A stretch of 34,411 nucleotides of DNA from Actinomycetes bacterium (lineage in GTDB: Bacteria; Actinomycetota; Coriobacteriia; Anaerosomatales; Anaerosomataceae): assembly GCA_021373175.1 (NCBI GenBank), contig JAJFTE010000035.1, positions 1-34,411 of the forward strand. Reading direction: 5' to 3'. Within the stretch, counting starts at the first letter, position 1. Every line of letters starts with the position of its first letter. Of this stretch, positions 15,494 to 24,778 are shown piece by piece. Position numbers and translations under genes: made by a program. The notes beneath the pieces are model-generated. The model was given only the letters and a program-made list of their open reading frames with translations. It did no database searches and had not been told where the DNA came from.

Positions 15494-16624
15494 CTACGCC
15501 TCTTCCTTCGTGTGCCTCGATGCCGTCGCCGCCATGCCGAACAGGTCGCTCGCATGGCGGCGAGACAGAATCTCGTCCATGCCCGCGAGGAAGCGCCCGA
15601 TCTCTTCTTCGGTCCCGACGCTCACGCGCAAGCAGTCTTCCAGCCCCGGCGCGCGAGAGAAGTCACGCACCAGCACGGAGTGCTCGCGCAACAGGTCGCG
15701 CCAGACCATGGAAGCGCCCGCCACCTTGAAGAGTACGAAGTTCGCCTCGGAAGGATAGACGGTGACCTCCCGGAGTGCCGAGAGCCCGTGCACAAGCATG
15801 TCGCGGTGACGGAGCAGCTGGCTGATGCCGGCCTCAAAGACCGGTCGCTCGCGAAAGACGAGTTCGGCCGCGAGCTGGGTGAACCGATTCACCGAGTACG
15901 GCTGGCGCACCTTGGTGAGCTCGCAGATGACGTCCTCGTGCGCGAGCAGGTAGCCCGCACGCAGGCCCGCGAGCGAGAACGCCTTCGAGAACGTGCGCAG
16001 GATGACGAGGTTCTGATGGCGCGACATGTGCGGCCGCATCGTGTGCCGCGAGAACTCGAAGTACGCCTCGTCGACGAGCACGAGCGCGTCGGTGGAATTG
16101 AGCACGTCGATGAGGAGCGGTTCCGAGGCAAGCGTGCCGGTCGGGTTGTTCGGATTCGCGATCATCACGATGTCGACATCGCCGGGCTTCAGACGCTCGA
16201 GCACGGCATCGCCGTCGATCGAGAAATCGGCGCGGCGCGGCAGCTCGATGACCTCGGTGCCGGTCATCCCGGCATCGATGCCGTACATCGCGAACGTCGG
16301 TGGCAGATCGATGAGTTTGCGGCCCGGTCCGCCCCAGGCGAGCAGCAGATCGAAGATAAGCTCGTCCCCGCCGTTACCGACGAGCACGTTATCGGGCTCG
16401 AGGCCGTTCGCCTCGGCGATCAGCTCGCGCAGCCTGCCGGCCAGCGGATCGGGATAGCGGTTGTACGGGATGTGCATCGCGCGCTCCGAGAACTTCTGCA
16501 AAAGCTCGCCTGGCACGTTGGCGGGGTTCTCGTTGCTCGCGAGCATCACCTCGGCGCGCACGTCCTTCGCTTCGTACGGCGTGAGCGCTTCAAGCTCGGC
16601 GCGCGGCGGCCTGAGACGGTCCAT
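15494..16624 (-). CDS. hisC: Histidinol-phosphate aminotransferase
   Basis: A 376-residue class II PLP aminotransferase, making histidinol phosphate from imidazole acetol phosphate and glutamate. Motifs: LASNENPANVPGE, NRYPDPLAGRLRE, VGNGGDELIFDLL, ANPNNPTGT, DEAYFEFS, and RTFSKAFSLAGLRAGY with the PLP lysine. The C-terminal part includes ANFVLFKV and LRVSVGTEEE. The gene follows hisD by two bases. A tail of about 20 residues after the usual end (ASDLFGMAATASRHTKEEA) is not a family feature. Confidence 0.96.
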   Translation of the reverse strand: MDRLRPPRAELEALTPYEAKDVRAEVMLASNENPANVPGELLQKFSERAMHIPYNRYPDPLAGRLRELIAEANGLEPDNVLVGNGGDELIFDLLLAWGGPGRKLIDLPPTFAMYGIDAGMTGTEVIELPRRADFSIDGDAVLERLKPGDVDIVMIANPNNPTGTLASEPLLIDVLNSTDALVLVDEAYFEFSRHTMRPHMSRHQNLVILRTFSKAFSLAGLRAGYLLAHEDVICELTKVRQPYSVNRFTQLAAELVFRERPVFEAGISQLLRHRDMLVHGLSALREVTVYPSEANFVLFKVAGASMVWRDLLREHSVLVRDFSRAPGLEDCLRVSVGTEEEIGRFLAGMDEILSRRHASDLFGMAATASRHTKEEA

Positions 16625-16626
16625 GC

Positions 16627-17940
16627 TCAGTCCCCCTCCTCGTCGTCGATGCCGTACGCCATCGCAAGCCGGATCCCGACGGTGCGAGCGTGCGCCTCAA
16701 GGCCCTCGGCCTGCGCGATCGTCATGACCGTCGGGCCGTCCATCTCGAGACCTTCGACCGAGTAGCTCAATACCGAGGACTTCTTCACGAAATCGTCGAC
16801 CGAAAGCGGGCTCGAAAAGCGCGCGGTCCCGCCGGTTGGCAGCACGTGGTTGGGCCCGGCCACGTAGTCGCCGACGCTCGCCGGCGCCCACGGGCCGAGA
16901 AAGATCGCGCCCGCGTTGCGGATGCTGCCGAGCAACTCGAGCGGCTCGGCCATCATGACCTCGAGGTGTTCGGGCGCGACGAGGTTGGCCGCGTCGATCG
17001 CGACGTCGACATCCGGGCAGATCACGACAACGCCATTGTCGGTGAGCGAGCGGCGGATCACATCGGCGCGTGCCGAGTCCTCAAGCAGCAGCTCGAGCGC
17101 GGCGTCGACCTCGTCGGGCAGCTCGGGATCGGTCGTTACTAGATAGGTGGCGGCCTTCGGGTCGTGCTCCGCCTGGGCCATGAGGTCGATCGCAACGAAG
17201 ACCGGCTCGGCCGTTTCATCAGCCAGGATGAGGACCTCGCTGGGACCGGCGAGCATGTCGATACCGACCTCCCCCATCACGAGCTTCTTCGCGGCGGTCA
17301 CATACGCGTTACCAGGACCGGTGATCTTGTCGACGCGCGGGATCGATGCCGTGCCAAGCGCGAGCGCGGCGATCGCCTGCGCGCCGCCCACCTTGTAGAT
17401 CTCGGTAACGCCCGCCTCTGCCGCGGCAGCGAGCGTGAACGGGTTCACGCGGCCGTCCGGTCCCGGAGGCACGACCATCGCGATCTCCTCCACGCCCGCC
17501 ACGAACGCCGGTATCGCGTTCATGAGCACGCTCGACGGGTAGCAGGCGCGCCCGCCCGGCACGTAGATGCCCACGCGTGCGATTGGCGTGACCTTCTGCC
17601 CGAGGAAGATCCCGCCTTCCTCGGCGCTGAACCAGCTCTGCGGGACCTGACGGCGGTGGAAGTCCTCGATTGCCGCGGCCGCGGCTGAGAGCGCCTCCTT
17701 GAAGTCGTCGCCGACAAGCTCGAGCGCCTCGGCCATCTCCTGTTCGCTCACGGCGAGTTCTCCCACGATCGCATGGTCGAACTGCTCGGCATAGTCGCGC
17801 AACGCCTCGTCACCGCGCGAGCGCACGTCGTCGATGATGCGCGAGGCCACGTTGAGGACCTCGGCGTCGATGCCGCCCGAGCGCGGTACATCGCTCGCTC
17901 GCAGACGCCTGCCACGGGCAAGTTCGATACGTCGCATCAT
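16627..17940 (-). CDS. hisD: Histidinol dehydrogenase
   Basis: A 437-residue zinc- and NAD-dependent enzyme that oxidises histidinol to histidine in two steps. Signature sequence: [101 protein letters not shown] and [18 protein letters not shown]. These include the zinc- and substrate-binding His residues. I chose the ATG at 17940 ([10 protein letters not shown]), just after GAGGAC; the next codon is also ATG. The frame upstream to 18003 overlaps hisG. Confidence 0.97.
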   Translation of the reverse strand: MMRRIELARGRRLRASDVPRSGGIDAEVLNVASRIIDDVRSRGDEALRDYAEQFDHAIVGELAVSEQEMAEALELVGDDFKEALSAAAAAIEDFHRRQVPQSWFSAEEGGIFLGQKVTPIARVGIYVPGGRACYPSSVLMNAIPAFVAGVEEIAMVVPPGPDGRVNPFTLAAAAEAGVTEIYKVGGAQAIAALALGTASIPRVDKITGPGNAYVTAAKKLVMGEVGIDMLAGPSEVLILADETAEPVFVAIDLMAQAEHDPKAATYLVTTDPELPDEVDAALELLLEDSARADVIRRSLTDNGVVVICPDVDVAIDAANLVAPEHLEVMMAEPLELLGSIRNAGAIFLGPWAPASVGDYVAGPNHVLPTGGTARFSSPLSVDDFVKKSSVLSYSVEGLEMDGPTVMTIAQAEGLEAHARTVGIRLAMAYGIDDEEGD

Positions 17941-17959
17941 GTCCTCGATCTCCCTCTTC

Positions 17960-18628
17960 CTACGACAGCGGCACAACGGCCGCGAGCCGGTCCGCAAGAT
18001 CACGCACGCGCTCTGGTTCGGTCTTCAGGCTCACCGGGTTCGCAACGAAACGCGCAGTGGAAGCAAGCACGTCTTCGACGATGCGCAGCCGATTCTCGGC
18101 AAGCGTACGGCCTGTCGCGGTGATGTCAACGATGCGATCCGCCAGCCCGATGAGCGGCGCCAGCTCAATGTTCCCGTACAGCTTCACGATCTCCACCTGC
18201 ACGCCGCGAGCGGCGAAGTGCGTCTCGGCGATGTGCGGATACTTCGTCGCGACGCGAATCACCCCAAGGTGGCGGTAGAGCTCGTCGATGCTACGCGACG
18301 CGTCCTCGGGTTCAGCCACCACGAGGCGGCAGCCGCCAAAGCCCAGATCGACCATCTCGACGATGTCGAGGTCGGACACTACCAGCACGTCTTTGCCGGC
18401 GATCGCGACATCCACGCCGCCGTACGCGACGTAGATCGGCACATCGGTTGGTTTCGCGATGATGAACTCGGCGTCACCGGTCCGCACGATAAGGTGGCGT
18501 CCGGGATCGGCAAGACCGGACACGTCGACGCCGGCCCGGTCCAGCACGCGCACCGAGTCCGCGAAAAGCGCGCCTTTGGGGATGGCGATCCGCAGCGGCC
18601 CCGCCCCGGATGGCCTGCGCACGATCAT
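17960..18628 (-). CDS. hisG: ATP phosphoribosyltransferase, short catalytic form
   Basis: A 222-residue catalytic subunit of the first histidine step, joining ATP and PRPP. It has LRIAIPKGALFADSVRVLDR, DVPIYVAYGGVDVAIAGKDV, GFGGCRLVVAEP, RVATKYPHIAETHF and, near the PRPP site, IVDITATGRTLAENRLRIVE. It lacks the C-terminal histidine-sensing domain of the long form, and such short HisG proteins depend on HisZ, encoded directly upstream. The ATG at 18628 overlaps the hisZ stop (ATGA). Confidence 0.97.
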   Translation of the reverse strand: MIVRRPSGAGPLRIAIPKGALFADSVRVLDRAGVDVSGLADPGRHLIVRTGDAEFIIAKPTDVPIYVAYGGVDVAIAGKDVLVVSDLDIVEMVDLGFGGCRLVVAEPEDASRSIDELYRHLGVIRVATKYPHIAETHFAARGVQVEIVKLYGNIELAPLIGLADRIVDITATGRTLAENRLRIVEDVLASTARFVANPVSLKTEPERVRDLADRLAAVVPLS

Positions 18629-19893
18629 CGGGCGCCGCCTTTGCGCGCCCACGTCGCTCCCGGAGGCCCCGGTAGCGGACGTTCGAGCGGCACGGCGAGC
18701 TCACCGGCGCGATCGAGCCTGACGATCGCCTCGCCCTCGACGATCAGCGCCTCGGCCGCCTCGCGGCGCTCGGCCTCGCGCACAAGCTCGAGTCCGCTGT
18801 GGCCGACCGCGAGCAACACACGCCAGCCCGCCGCACGCAACGCGCGCGCCGCCGAGAAGACCGCCACGGCGTCCTCGCCGCCGACGACCGCGTCGAGCCC
18901 CCGGACCGTCGGGGTGCGACCCTGCTCGGCAAGCGCGATCATGACGCGCTCCAGCCCCAGCGCGAAACCGGCCGCTGGAGCGGGCGCACCGAACGATGCG
19001 AGGAGACGGTCGTAGCGGCCTCCACCGCCGAGCGGCAGGCCGAGGCCGGGCGCGTACGCCTCAAGGACGAAGCCGGTGTAATAGTCGAACGAACGCATGA
19101 TGCCGAAGTCGACCGTCACGCGGTCGGCATAGCCAAGGCCTTCGAGCACCCGGTACGTCTCGCGAAGACTGCGCAGCGCGGCCCCGCACCCGCAGGCCAC
19201 GAGCAACGCCTGAGCCGCCTCAAGCGCCTCGGCCCCTCCGCGGATGCGCGGCGCTGTGGCGAGCGCCCGCGCGACTTCCGGGCGCACGTCCGGGACCGCT
19301 GCGAGACGATCGAGCTCCACCAGGTTGCGCTCGTGAGCCGCGGCGATGACGGCGGCACCCCAGTCTTCGCCGGCTTGCGAGGCATCGATGAGGTCGCGGA
19401 GCACCTCTGCGGTGCCGATCCCTACCATGTATGACTCGAGGCCGGCGGCCTCGAGCGCCTCTACGGCCAGCGCAACGACCTCGGCGTCGGCTTCAGGACC
19501 GCCCGTCCCCACCAGCTCGATGCCCGCCTGCGTGAACTGCCGCGCCTGCCCCCGAAGCGAGGCGTGCTCGCGGAAGACCGGCGCGACGTAGGAAACACGA
19601 TGCGGGCCGGGCTCCTCGGCCAGCCGCGACGCGGCAACGCGAGCGATGGGCACCGTCATCTCGGGCCGCAGTGCGAGCAGGTTGCCGTCCAGGTCGAACA
19701 GGCGAAACGCCGTGCCGTCGACAGCGCTGCCAACACCCGCGGCGAGAACCGTGTACTCCTCAACGACCGGCGTTTCCACCGGCGCGTAGCCCCACGCGCC
19801 GAACACCACCCCGATGGCGCTCAAAACGGCCTCACGCTCCGCCGCTTCCTGGAAGAGCACGTCCCTGAATCCCCTTGGCGTCACAGGACGCAT
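18625..19893 (-). CDS. hisZ: ATP phosphoribosyltransferase regulatory subunit
   Basis: A 422-residue catalytically inactive relative of histidyl-tRNA synthetase that forms the hetero-octamer with short HisG and carries histidine feedback. Class II synthetase motifs survive: PRGFRDVLFQEAAER, LRPEMTVPIARVAA, YVAPVFREHASLRGQARQFT and GFALGLERVMIALA. YYTGFVLEAYAPG and LGGGGRYDRLLASFG are also HisZ/HisS-like. The ATG at 19893 has GGAAGG eight bases upstream; a GTG three codons earlier overlaps that site. It is the first gene of the his operon. Confidence 0.95.
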   Translation of the reverse strand: MRPVTPRGFRDVLFQEAAEREAVLSAIGVVFGAWGYAPVETPVVEEYTVLAAGVGSAVDGTAFRLFDLDGNLLALRPEMTVPIARVAASRLAEEPGPHRVSYVAPVFREHASLRGQARQFTQAGIELVGTGGPEADAEVVALAVEALEAAGLESYMVGIGTAEVLRDLIDASQAGEDWGAAVIAAAHERNLVELDRLAAVPDVRPEVARALATAPRIRGGAEALEAAQALLVACGCGAALRSLRETYRVLEGLGYADRVTVDFGIMRSFDYYTGFVLEAYAPGLGLPLGGGGRYDRLLASFGAPAPAAGFALGLERVMIALAEQGRTPTVRGLDAVVGGEDAVAVFSAARALRAAGWRVLLAVGHSGLELVREAERREAAEALIVEGEAIVRLDRAGELAVPLERPLPGPPGATWARKGGAR

Positions 19894-19914
19894 GTCTGTC
19901 ACCTTCCGCTACTT

Positions 19915-19932
19915 TATCAAGCTGTAGTGATA
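19915..19932. promoter_or_regulatory. Inverted repeat just downstream of the his promoter, possible operator
   Basis: TATCA and TGATA form perfect 5-bp arms separated by eight bases, placed about ten bases after the -10 box and before the hisZ ribosome-binding site. Position suits a repressor site covering the transcription start. The arms are short, so chance is possible. Confidence 0.35.
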
Positions 19933-19941
19933 GCGCAGCGC

Positions 19942-19970
19942 AGTATCGCATGGGGCCGTGTATCCGTCAA
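19942..19970 (-). promoter_or_regulatory. Promoter of the histidine operon
   Basis: On the minus strand TTGACG (19970-19965) is followed after exactly 17 bases by GATACT (19947-19942), about 50 bases before the hisZ start. It lies directly after the dnaE stop codon. The spacer contains CGGCCCCATG (19958-19949), the same 10-mer found upstream of the yerC regulator gene. Confidence 0.65.
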
Positions 19971-19973
19971 GCG

Positions 19974-22900
19974 TCATTCCTCGCGTACGGAGCCCTCGCC
20001 GAGCAACTCCTTGAGCTCCGCGTGCAGCGACGCCGACGCTGCATCAACGTGGAACTCCGCCGGCATCTCGAGCACCTTCGTACCCCCCGAGCCAACGAGC
20101 TGGACGTGCACCCGATCGCGCCCCGCATGACGCTTAAGGATCGCCTTGAACGCCGATCCTCTGCCATTGCTGAGCATCGTGGCGTCGGTACGGATAACGA
20201 GCGTTCCCGGCGTCTTCTCGAAGCTTCCGCCCTTGCCGAGCGGCTGTACTTCCTGCACCATGAGCTTGGTGCCACGGTCGGAGGACTCCACCTTGGCGCG
20301 CACGCGCACGATAGCGTCGACCTTGATGAGGTCGCGGTACTTGTCGTACGTCTGCGGAAACAACACGCCCTCCATCGACCGCTCAAGGTCCTCCATCACG
20401 AACGTGCCCATCAGCTTTCCGGCTTTCGTGGCGATTCGCTCGGCTTTGGTGACGATACCCGCGAACCAACCGGTCGTCCCATCCCGGAGCGACTCCGCAT
20501 CGCCGAGCGAGACGGTGCGCGCTGCCTTGATGGTGTCCGCAATGTCCGACAGCGGATGGTCGGTGGCGTAGATGCCAAGCATCTCCTTCTCGAAAGCGAG
20601 TTTCAGGCCCTTGTCCCACTCGACGCCGTTGGGAGGCGGTGTGTTCTCGGCTAGGCCGTGCGCCTCGGGTTCGAACATGTCGAAGATGGACCCCTGCCCG
20701 CTCGCACGGTCCTTCTGCCGCTTGGTCGCCCCTTCAACCGCGCTGTCCATGCTCTCCATAAGCTGTTTGCGCGTGTAACCGGTCGAATCGAACGCGCCCG
20801 CCTTGATGAGCGCCTCAAGCGTCTTCTTGTTGATAAGCTTCTGGTCGATTCGCTCGCAGAACTCATGGAACGAGGTGAACGCACCGCCTCCCTTGCGTTC
20901 GGCCACGATGGTATCGACGATGCCCTCGCCCACGTTCCTGATGCCCGCAAGCCCGAAACGGATCCCGCCCTTCACGGCGGTGAAGTCCCTGCCCGAGGAG
21001 TTCACGTCCGGCGGGAGCACCTTGATGCCGGCTGTGTTGCACGCCGCGATGTACTTCACGATCGTCTCGCTCTTACCGGTGAAACTCGTGAGCACCGCGG
21101 CCATATACTCGAGCGGGAAGTGCGCCTTGAGGTACGCCGTCTGGTACGAGATGAGCCCGTAGCAGGCAGCGTGACTCTTGTTGAAGGCGTACTCGCCGAA
21201 CTTGCGCATGTCAGCCCACACGCGCTCGGCCACCTTGCGGTCGTAGCCCCGCTCGGCGGCGCCCGCCATGAACTCGGGCTCAAGGGCGTCGACGATCTCC
21301 ATCTTCTTCTTGCCCATGCCTTTGCGAAGCTTGTCGGCCTTAGCCGCCGAGAAGCCGCCCATCTCCATCGTGATGAGCATCGCCTGCTCCTGGTAGACGA
21401 TGGCCCCGTACGTCTCCTCCAAGATGTGCTTGATACGATCGTCGTAGTACGTCACCGCGGTCCGACCGTGCTTGCGTGCGATGAAGTCGTTGATCGAATC
21501 CATCGGGCCCGGGCGAAACAGCGCCACAACGGCGACGATGTCCGCGAAGACGGTGGGTTTGAGATCTTTGAGTACGCGCTTCATGCCGGCGGATTCCACC
21601 TGAAACACGCCGTCGGTGTTCGCCCGCTGCAGCAAGGCGAAGGTGCCCTTGTCATCCATCGGGATCGCGTCGATGTCGATATCGACGCCGTGGTTCTCCC
21701 GGATCGCCTTGACCGCCTTCGCGATCACCGTAAGGGTGCGCAGGCCAAGGAAGTCCATCTTGAGCAATCCAAGCTCGGCGATGACGTTGCCCTCGTACTG
21801 CGTGATGACGGCGCCGCCCTTGGTGTCGAGCTTCACGGGCGTGTAGTACGACAGCGGGTCCCGGCAGATGACGACCGCGGCCGCGTGGATGCCCTCGCCG
21901 CGAGCGGTGCCTTCGAGCGAGCGGGCCGCATCGACGATGCGCTTGGTGTCGCCGCCGGCGTCGTAATCGGCCTTGAGGTCGGGGTTGGTCGCGAGCGACC
22001 CCTCGATGGTGGCCTCCGGGCCTTCCTGGATCTGCTTGGCGATCTTGTCGGGCACGCCGAATGGGTAACCGAGAACGCGTCCGGCGTCGCGTATAGCGGC
22101 GCGCGCCTTCATCGTGGAGTACGTCACGACCTGCGCGACTTTGTCCTCGCCGTATTTCTGCCGGACGTACTCGATGACGTCGAGGCGGCGCTCGTCATCG
22201 AAGTCGATATCGATATCGGGCATCTCCGTGCGCTCGGGGTTGAGGAAGCGCTCGAACAAGAGGCCGTGCTCGATGGGGTCGAGGCTCGTGATCCCGAGCG
22301 CATAGCTGATGATCGAGCCGGCGGCGCTGCCTCGGCCGGGGCCGACGCCGATCTCGTTGCCCTTCGCCCACTTCACGAAGTCGGCGACGATAAGAAAGTA
22401 CGCCGAGATGCCCTTGTCGGAGATGACCTTGAGTTCGTGCTCGAGGCGCGCCATCGGCTCGTCGGGAATCGGGTCGCCATAGCGCTTCTTGAGGCCTTCG
22501 AGGCACTCCTCGCGCAAGTAATCGTCTTCGGTCGAGCCCTGCGGCACCTCGAAGACCGGCAGGATGATCTTGCCGAACTCGAGGTGGACGTCGCAGCGCT
22601 CGGCGATATCAAGCGTGCTCGAAAACGCCTGCGGGTACTCGGGAAGCGCGGCTTCCATCTCCTCGGCGGACTTCAAGAAGAACTGGTCCGAGGAGAACTT
22701 CATGCGGCTTTCGTCGTCGACGGTCTTGCCGGTCTGGATGCAGACGAGCATGTCCTGCGCCTCGGCGTCTGCCGCATGCACGTAGTGGATGTCGTTGGTG
22801 GCGATGATCGGCAGGCCGAGCTCATCGGCAAGGCCCACGATCTCGCGGTTGAGCTCCTTTTGCGAGACGCCGTTTCCCGCGACGATACCCTGCTCCTGGA

Positions 22901-23438
22901 TCTCCAGGTAGAAGTTGCCGTCTCCGAAGATCGACGCGTACGTCTCGGCCCACTGCCGAGCTTCCTCGGGCTGATGATGCTCGAAGGACTTGCTCACGAT
23001 GCCGCTCATACATGCCGACGTGGCGATGAGTCCCTCGGCGTACTCCCTGAGCAGCTCCTCGTCGACCTGCGGCTTGTAGTAGAAGCCGGTCATCCACGCC
23101 TGCGACACCATCGCCATGAGGTTCCGGTAGCCGGTGTCGTTGCGTGCGAGCAGCAGCAAGTGGTTAAGCCGCGGCTTACCATCGCGCTTCTTGCGGGAAT
23201 CCGGCGTGAAGTAGATCTCGCAGCCGAGCACAGGCTTGATCGGCGCGCGGCCGGTCTTCTCGTTGCCGTTCACGGCGGCCTTGTAGAACTCGACGGCACC
23301 GAACATCACGCCATGGTCCGTGAGCGCCAGCGCGGGCATGTCGAGCTCGGCCGCACGATCGAGCAGACCCTCAATCTTCGCGTGGCCATCAAGGAGCGAG
23401 TACTCGGAGTGCGTGTGCAGATGGACGAACTGCGGCAT
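19974..23438 (-). CDS. dnaE: DNA polymerase III alpha subunit, DnaE type
   Basis: An 1154-residue replicative polymerase. The N-terminal PHP domain begins FVHLHTHSEYSLLDGHAKIE and keeps its metal-binding His/Asp pattern (ALTDHGVMFGAVEFYKA). The polymerase active site is PDIDIDFDD at residues 407-415, preceded by GVGPGRGSAAGSIISYALG. HAAAVVICRDPL, LLKMDFLGLRTLTVI, FRPGPMDSINDFIARKHG and KSHAACYGLISYQTAYLKAH follow. The C-terminal third has the helix-hairpin-helix and OB-fold regions (TTGWFAGIVTKAERIATKAG). It is full length for DnaE1. The gene starts five bases after yerC, so it probably shares yerC's transcript; the his promoter begins at its stop codon. Confidence 0.98.
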   Translation of the reverse strand: MPQFVHLHTHSEYSLLDGHAKIEGLLDRAAELDMPALALTDHGVMFGAVEFYKAAVNGNEKTGRAPIKPVLGCEIYFTPDSRKKRDGKPRLNHLLLLARNDTGYRNLMAMVSQAWMTGFYYKPQVDEELLREYAEGLIATSACMSGIVSKSFEHHQPEEARQWAETYASIFGDGNFYLEIQEQGIVAGNGVSQKELNREIVGLADELGLPIIATNDIHYVHAADAEAQDMLVCIQTGKTVDDESRMKFSSDQFFLKSAEEMEAALPEYPQAFSSTLDIAERCDVHLEFGKIILPVFEVPQGSTEDDYLREECLEGLKKRYGDPIPDEPMARLEHELKVISDKGISAYFLIVADFVKWAKGNEIGVGPGRGSAAGSIISYALGITSLDPIEHGLLFERFLNPERTEMPDIDIDFDDERRLDVIEYVRQKYGEDKVAQVVTYSTMKARAAIRDAGRVLGYPFGVPDKIAKQIQEGPEATIEGSLATNPDLKADYDAGGDTKRIVDAARSLEGTARGEGIHAAAVVICRDPLSYYTPVKLDTKGGAVITQYEGNVIAELGLLKMDFLGLRTLTVIAKAVKAIRENHGVDIDIDAIPMDDKGTFALLQRANTDGVFQVESAGMKRVLKDLKPTVFADIVAVVALFRPGPMDSINDFIARKHGRTAVTYYDDRIKHILEETYGAIVYQEQAMLITMEMGGFSAAKADKLRKGMGKKKMEIVDALEPEFMAGAAERGYDRKVAERVWADMRKFGEYAFNKSHAACYGLISYQTAYLKAHFPLEYMAAVLTSFTGKSETIVKYIAACNTAGIKVLPPDVNSSGRDFTAVKGGIRFGLAGIRNVGEGIVDTIVAERKGGGAFTSFHEFCERIDQKLINKKTLEALIKAGAFDSTGYTRKQLMESMDSAVEGATKRQKDRASGQGSIFDMFEPEAHGLAENTPPPNGVEWDKGLKLAFEKEMLGIYATDHPLSDIADTIKAARTVSLGDAESLRDGTTGWFAGIVTKAERIATKAGKLMGTFVMEDLERSMEGVLFPQTYDKYRDLIKVDAIVRVRAKVESSDRGTKLMVQEVQPLGKGGSFEKTPGTLVIRTDATMLSNGRGSAFKAILKRHAGRDRVHVQLVGSGGTKVLEMPAEFHVDAASASLHAELKELLGEGSVREE

Positions 23439-23443
23439 CGGGC

Positions 23444-23752
23444 CTACTCGCCCGCCTTCGCGGCGGCGTCCACGCGGCCGATCACGCGGCTGTATCCATC
23501 GGCACCGTAGTTGAGGCAGCGGCTCACGCGGCTGATCGTCGTGGTGGACGCGCCGGTGGCTTCCTGGATGTGCGTGTAGTGCTCACCGGCGGCCAGCATA
23601 CGCGCAACGGCGAGACGTTGCGCCATGTCCTGAATCTCGCGAATGGTGCACAGGTCTTGGAGCAACGCGTACGCTTCGTCTTCGTTCTCAAGCACGAGCA
23701 GCGCCCGCAGAAGGGCCTCGACTTCGGGTGTACGAAGGCGGTCGGAAGACAT
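23444..23752 (-). CDS. yerC: YerC/YecD-family DNA-binding protein of the TrpR superfamily
   Basis: A 102-residue all-helical protein. The family signature is clear: CTIREIQDMAQRLAVARMLA, GEHYTHIQEATGASTTTISR, VSRCLNYGADGYSRVIGR. The middle section is the helix-turn-helix shared with the tryptophan repressor TrpR. I recall that comparative work on Gram-positive bacteria links this family to histidine-gene control, and the nearby his promoter shares a 10-bp word with this gene's upstream region; the link to histidine is therefore inference. The ATG has GGGGAG nine bases upstream. It is followed five bases later by dnaE. Confidence 0.88.
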   Translation of the reverse strand: MSSDRLRTPEVEALLRALLVLENEDEAYALLQDLCTIREIQDMAQRLAVARMLAAGEHYTHIQEATGASTTTISRVSRCLNYGADGYSRVIGRVDAAAKAGE

Positions 23753-23784
23753 GAGCGGTTGCTCCCCGAATCGTCACAGACACA

Positions 23785-23828
23785 ACATGATGGGGCAATC
23801 CTACCACTGCCAGACGACATCATGGGGC
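23785..23828 (-). promoter_or_regulatory. Pair of GCCCCATSATGT direct repeats upstream of yerC
   Basis: On the minus strand GCCCCATGATGT (23828-23817) and GCCCCATCATGT (23796-23785) differ at one base and lie 32 bases apart, about three helical turns, within 80 bases of the yerC start. The first copy is extended to CGGCCCCATG, which recurs in the his promoter. They are candidate operators, perhaps autoregulatory. The 227-base gap between yerC and the next gene shows no other clear element. Confidence 0.4.
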
Positions 23829-23979
23829 CGCGCGAGCCGAGCGGAGTCGGCTTTCCGACAGGCGGCGGACACCGCTCGCGCGTTCTGAAAGTCATCGTGA
23901 CCGACGCTACAGGACACCCACCGAGCGCACGACCAAGCCGACGAGCGCATCGGACGGGAAGCGTTGCCGCGCGCGCAGC

Positions 23980-24729
23980 CTAGACCACCGAGTTGATGAG
24001 GCTCCCGACGCCCTCGATGCGAACCTCGACGACGTCGCCTCTCCGCATAGGGCCGACACCCGACGGCGTCCCTGTGAGCACGAGGTCGCCGGGCAGAAGC
24101 GTCATGACGCCGCTCACGAAGCTGACGAGCTCGTACGGATCGCGAATCATATCCGAGGTCCTGGCGGATTGCTTGCGCTCGCCGTTCACATACGTCTCAA
24201 GCTTCAGATCGAGCGGATCGATGTCGGTCTCCACCCACGGACCGACCGGGCAAAACGTGTCGAACCCCTTTGCCCGGGTCCACTGTCCGTCGACCTTCTG
24301 CAGCGAGCGTGCCGTCACGTCGTTCGCGCACAGATACCCGAGAATGCACGCTCGCGCGGCCTGGGACGTGACCTTGTGTGTGCGACGACCGATGACGACC
24401 GCCAACTCGCCTTCGTAATCCACGGTTTCCATCGAATCCGGAACGCGGATCTCGCCGTGCGGCCCGTTGACCGCAGTGGGCGGCTTGAGGAAGATGACCG
24501 GCTCGGCATTCAGCTTGTGGCCCATCTCCTTCGCGTGTTCCCGGTAGTTGATCCCAACGCATACGATCTTGGTAGGGATGACCGGCGAGATCAGCTGGGC
24601 CTGGCTGAGGGGGATAACGCCTTCAGCCTCCCATGCAGCGAACGGCTCGTCCGAGATCAGCGTGACGGTGCTGTCATCGGCCAGCCCGTAGCGAACGTCT
24701 TCGTCCTGGTACAAGCGGACGACCCTCAT
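23980..24729 (-). CDS. Fumarylacetoacetate-hydrolase family protein
   Basis: A 249-residue protein of the FAH superfamily, whose members hydrolyse, hydrate or decarboxylate 2-oxo acids using a divalent metal. The N-terminal cap runs to about residue 50. The catalytic domain has VCVGINYREHAKEMG, PVIFLKPPTAVNGP, DYEGELAVVIGRR with the metal-binding Glu residues (106 and 108), GYLCANDVTARSLQ, FDTFCPVGPWV and VLTGTPSGVGPMRRGD. The ATG at 24729 has GGGGAG just upstream; a longer frame adds 12 residues without a good site. It follows cimA by 49 bases in the same direction. The substrate cannot be told; acylpyruvate or oxaloacetate-type substrates are common for this subfamily. Confidence 0.88.
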   Translation of the reverse strand: MRVVRLYQDEDVRYGLADDSTVTLISDEPFAAWEAEGVIPLSQAQLISPVIPTKIVCVGINYREHAKEMGHKLNAEPVIFLKPPTAVNGPHGEIRVPDSMETVDYEGELAVVIGRRTHKVTSQAARACILGYLCANDVTARSLQKVDGQWTRAKGFDTFCPVGPWVETDIDPLDLKLETYVNGERKQSARTSDMIRDPYELVSFVSGVMTLLPGDLVLTGTPSGVGPMRRGDVVEVRIEGVGSLINSVV

Positions 24730-24778
24730 CGGTGCTCCCCGAGTCAGCGAACGACGGTACCTCACTTGTTCAGTTCCA

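Noticed and set aside
20658-23510. Very long open frame (950 codons) on the plus strand opposite dnaE
   Set aside because: It is the mirror of a high-GC coding frame. Its translation is Arg/His/Leu-rich with no family resemblance, while dnaE on the other strand is unmistakable.
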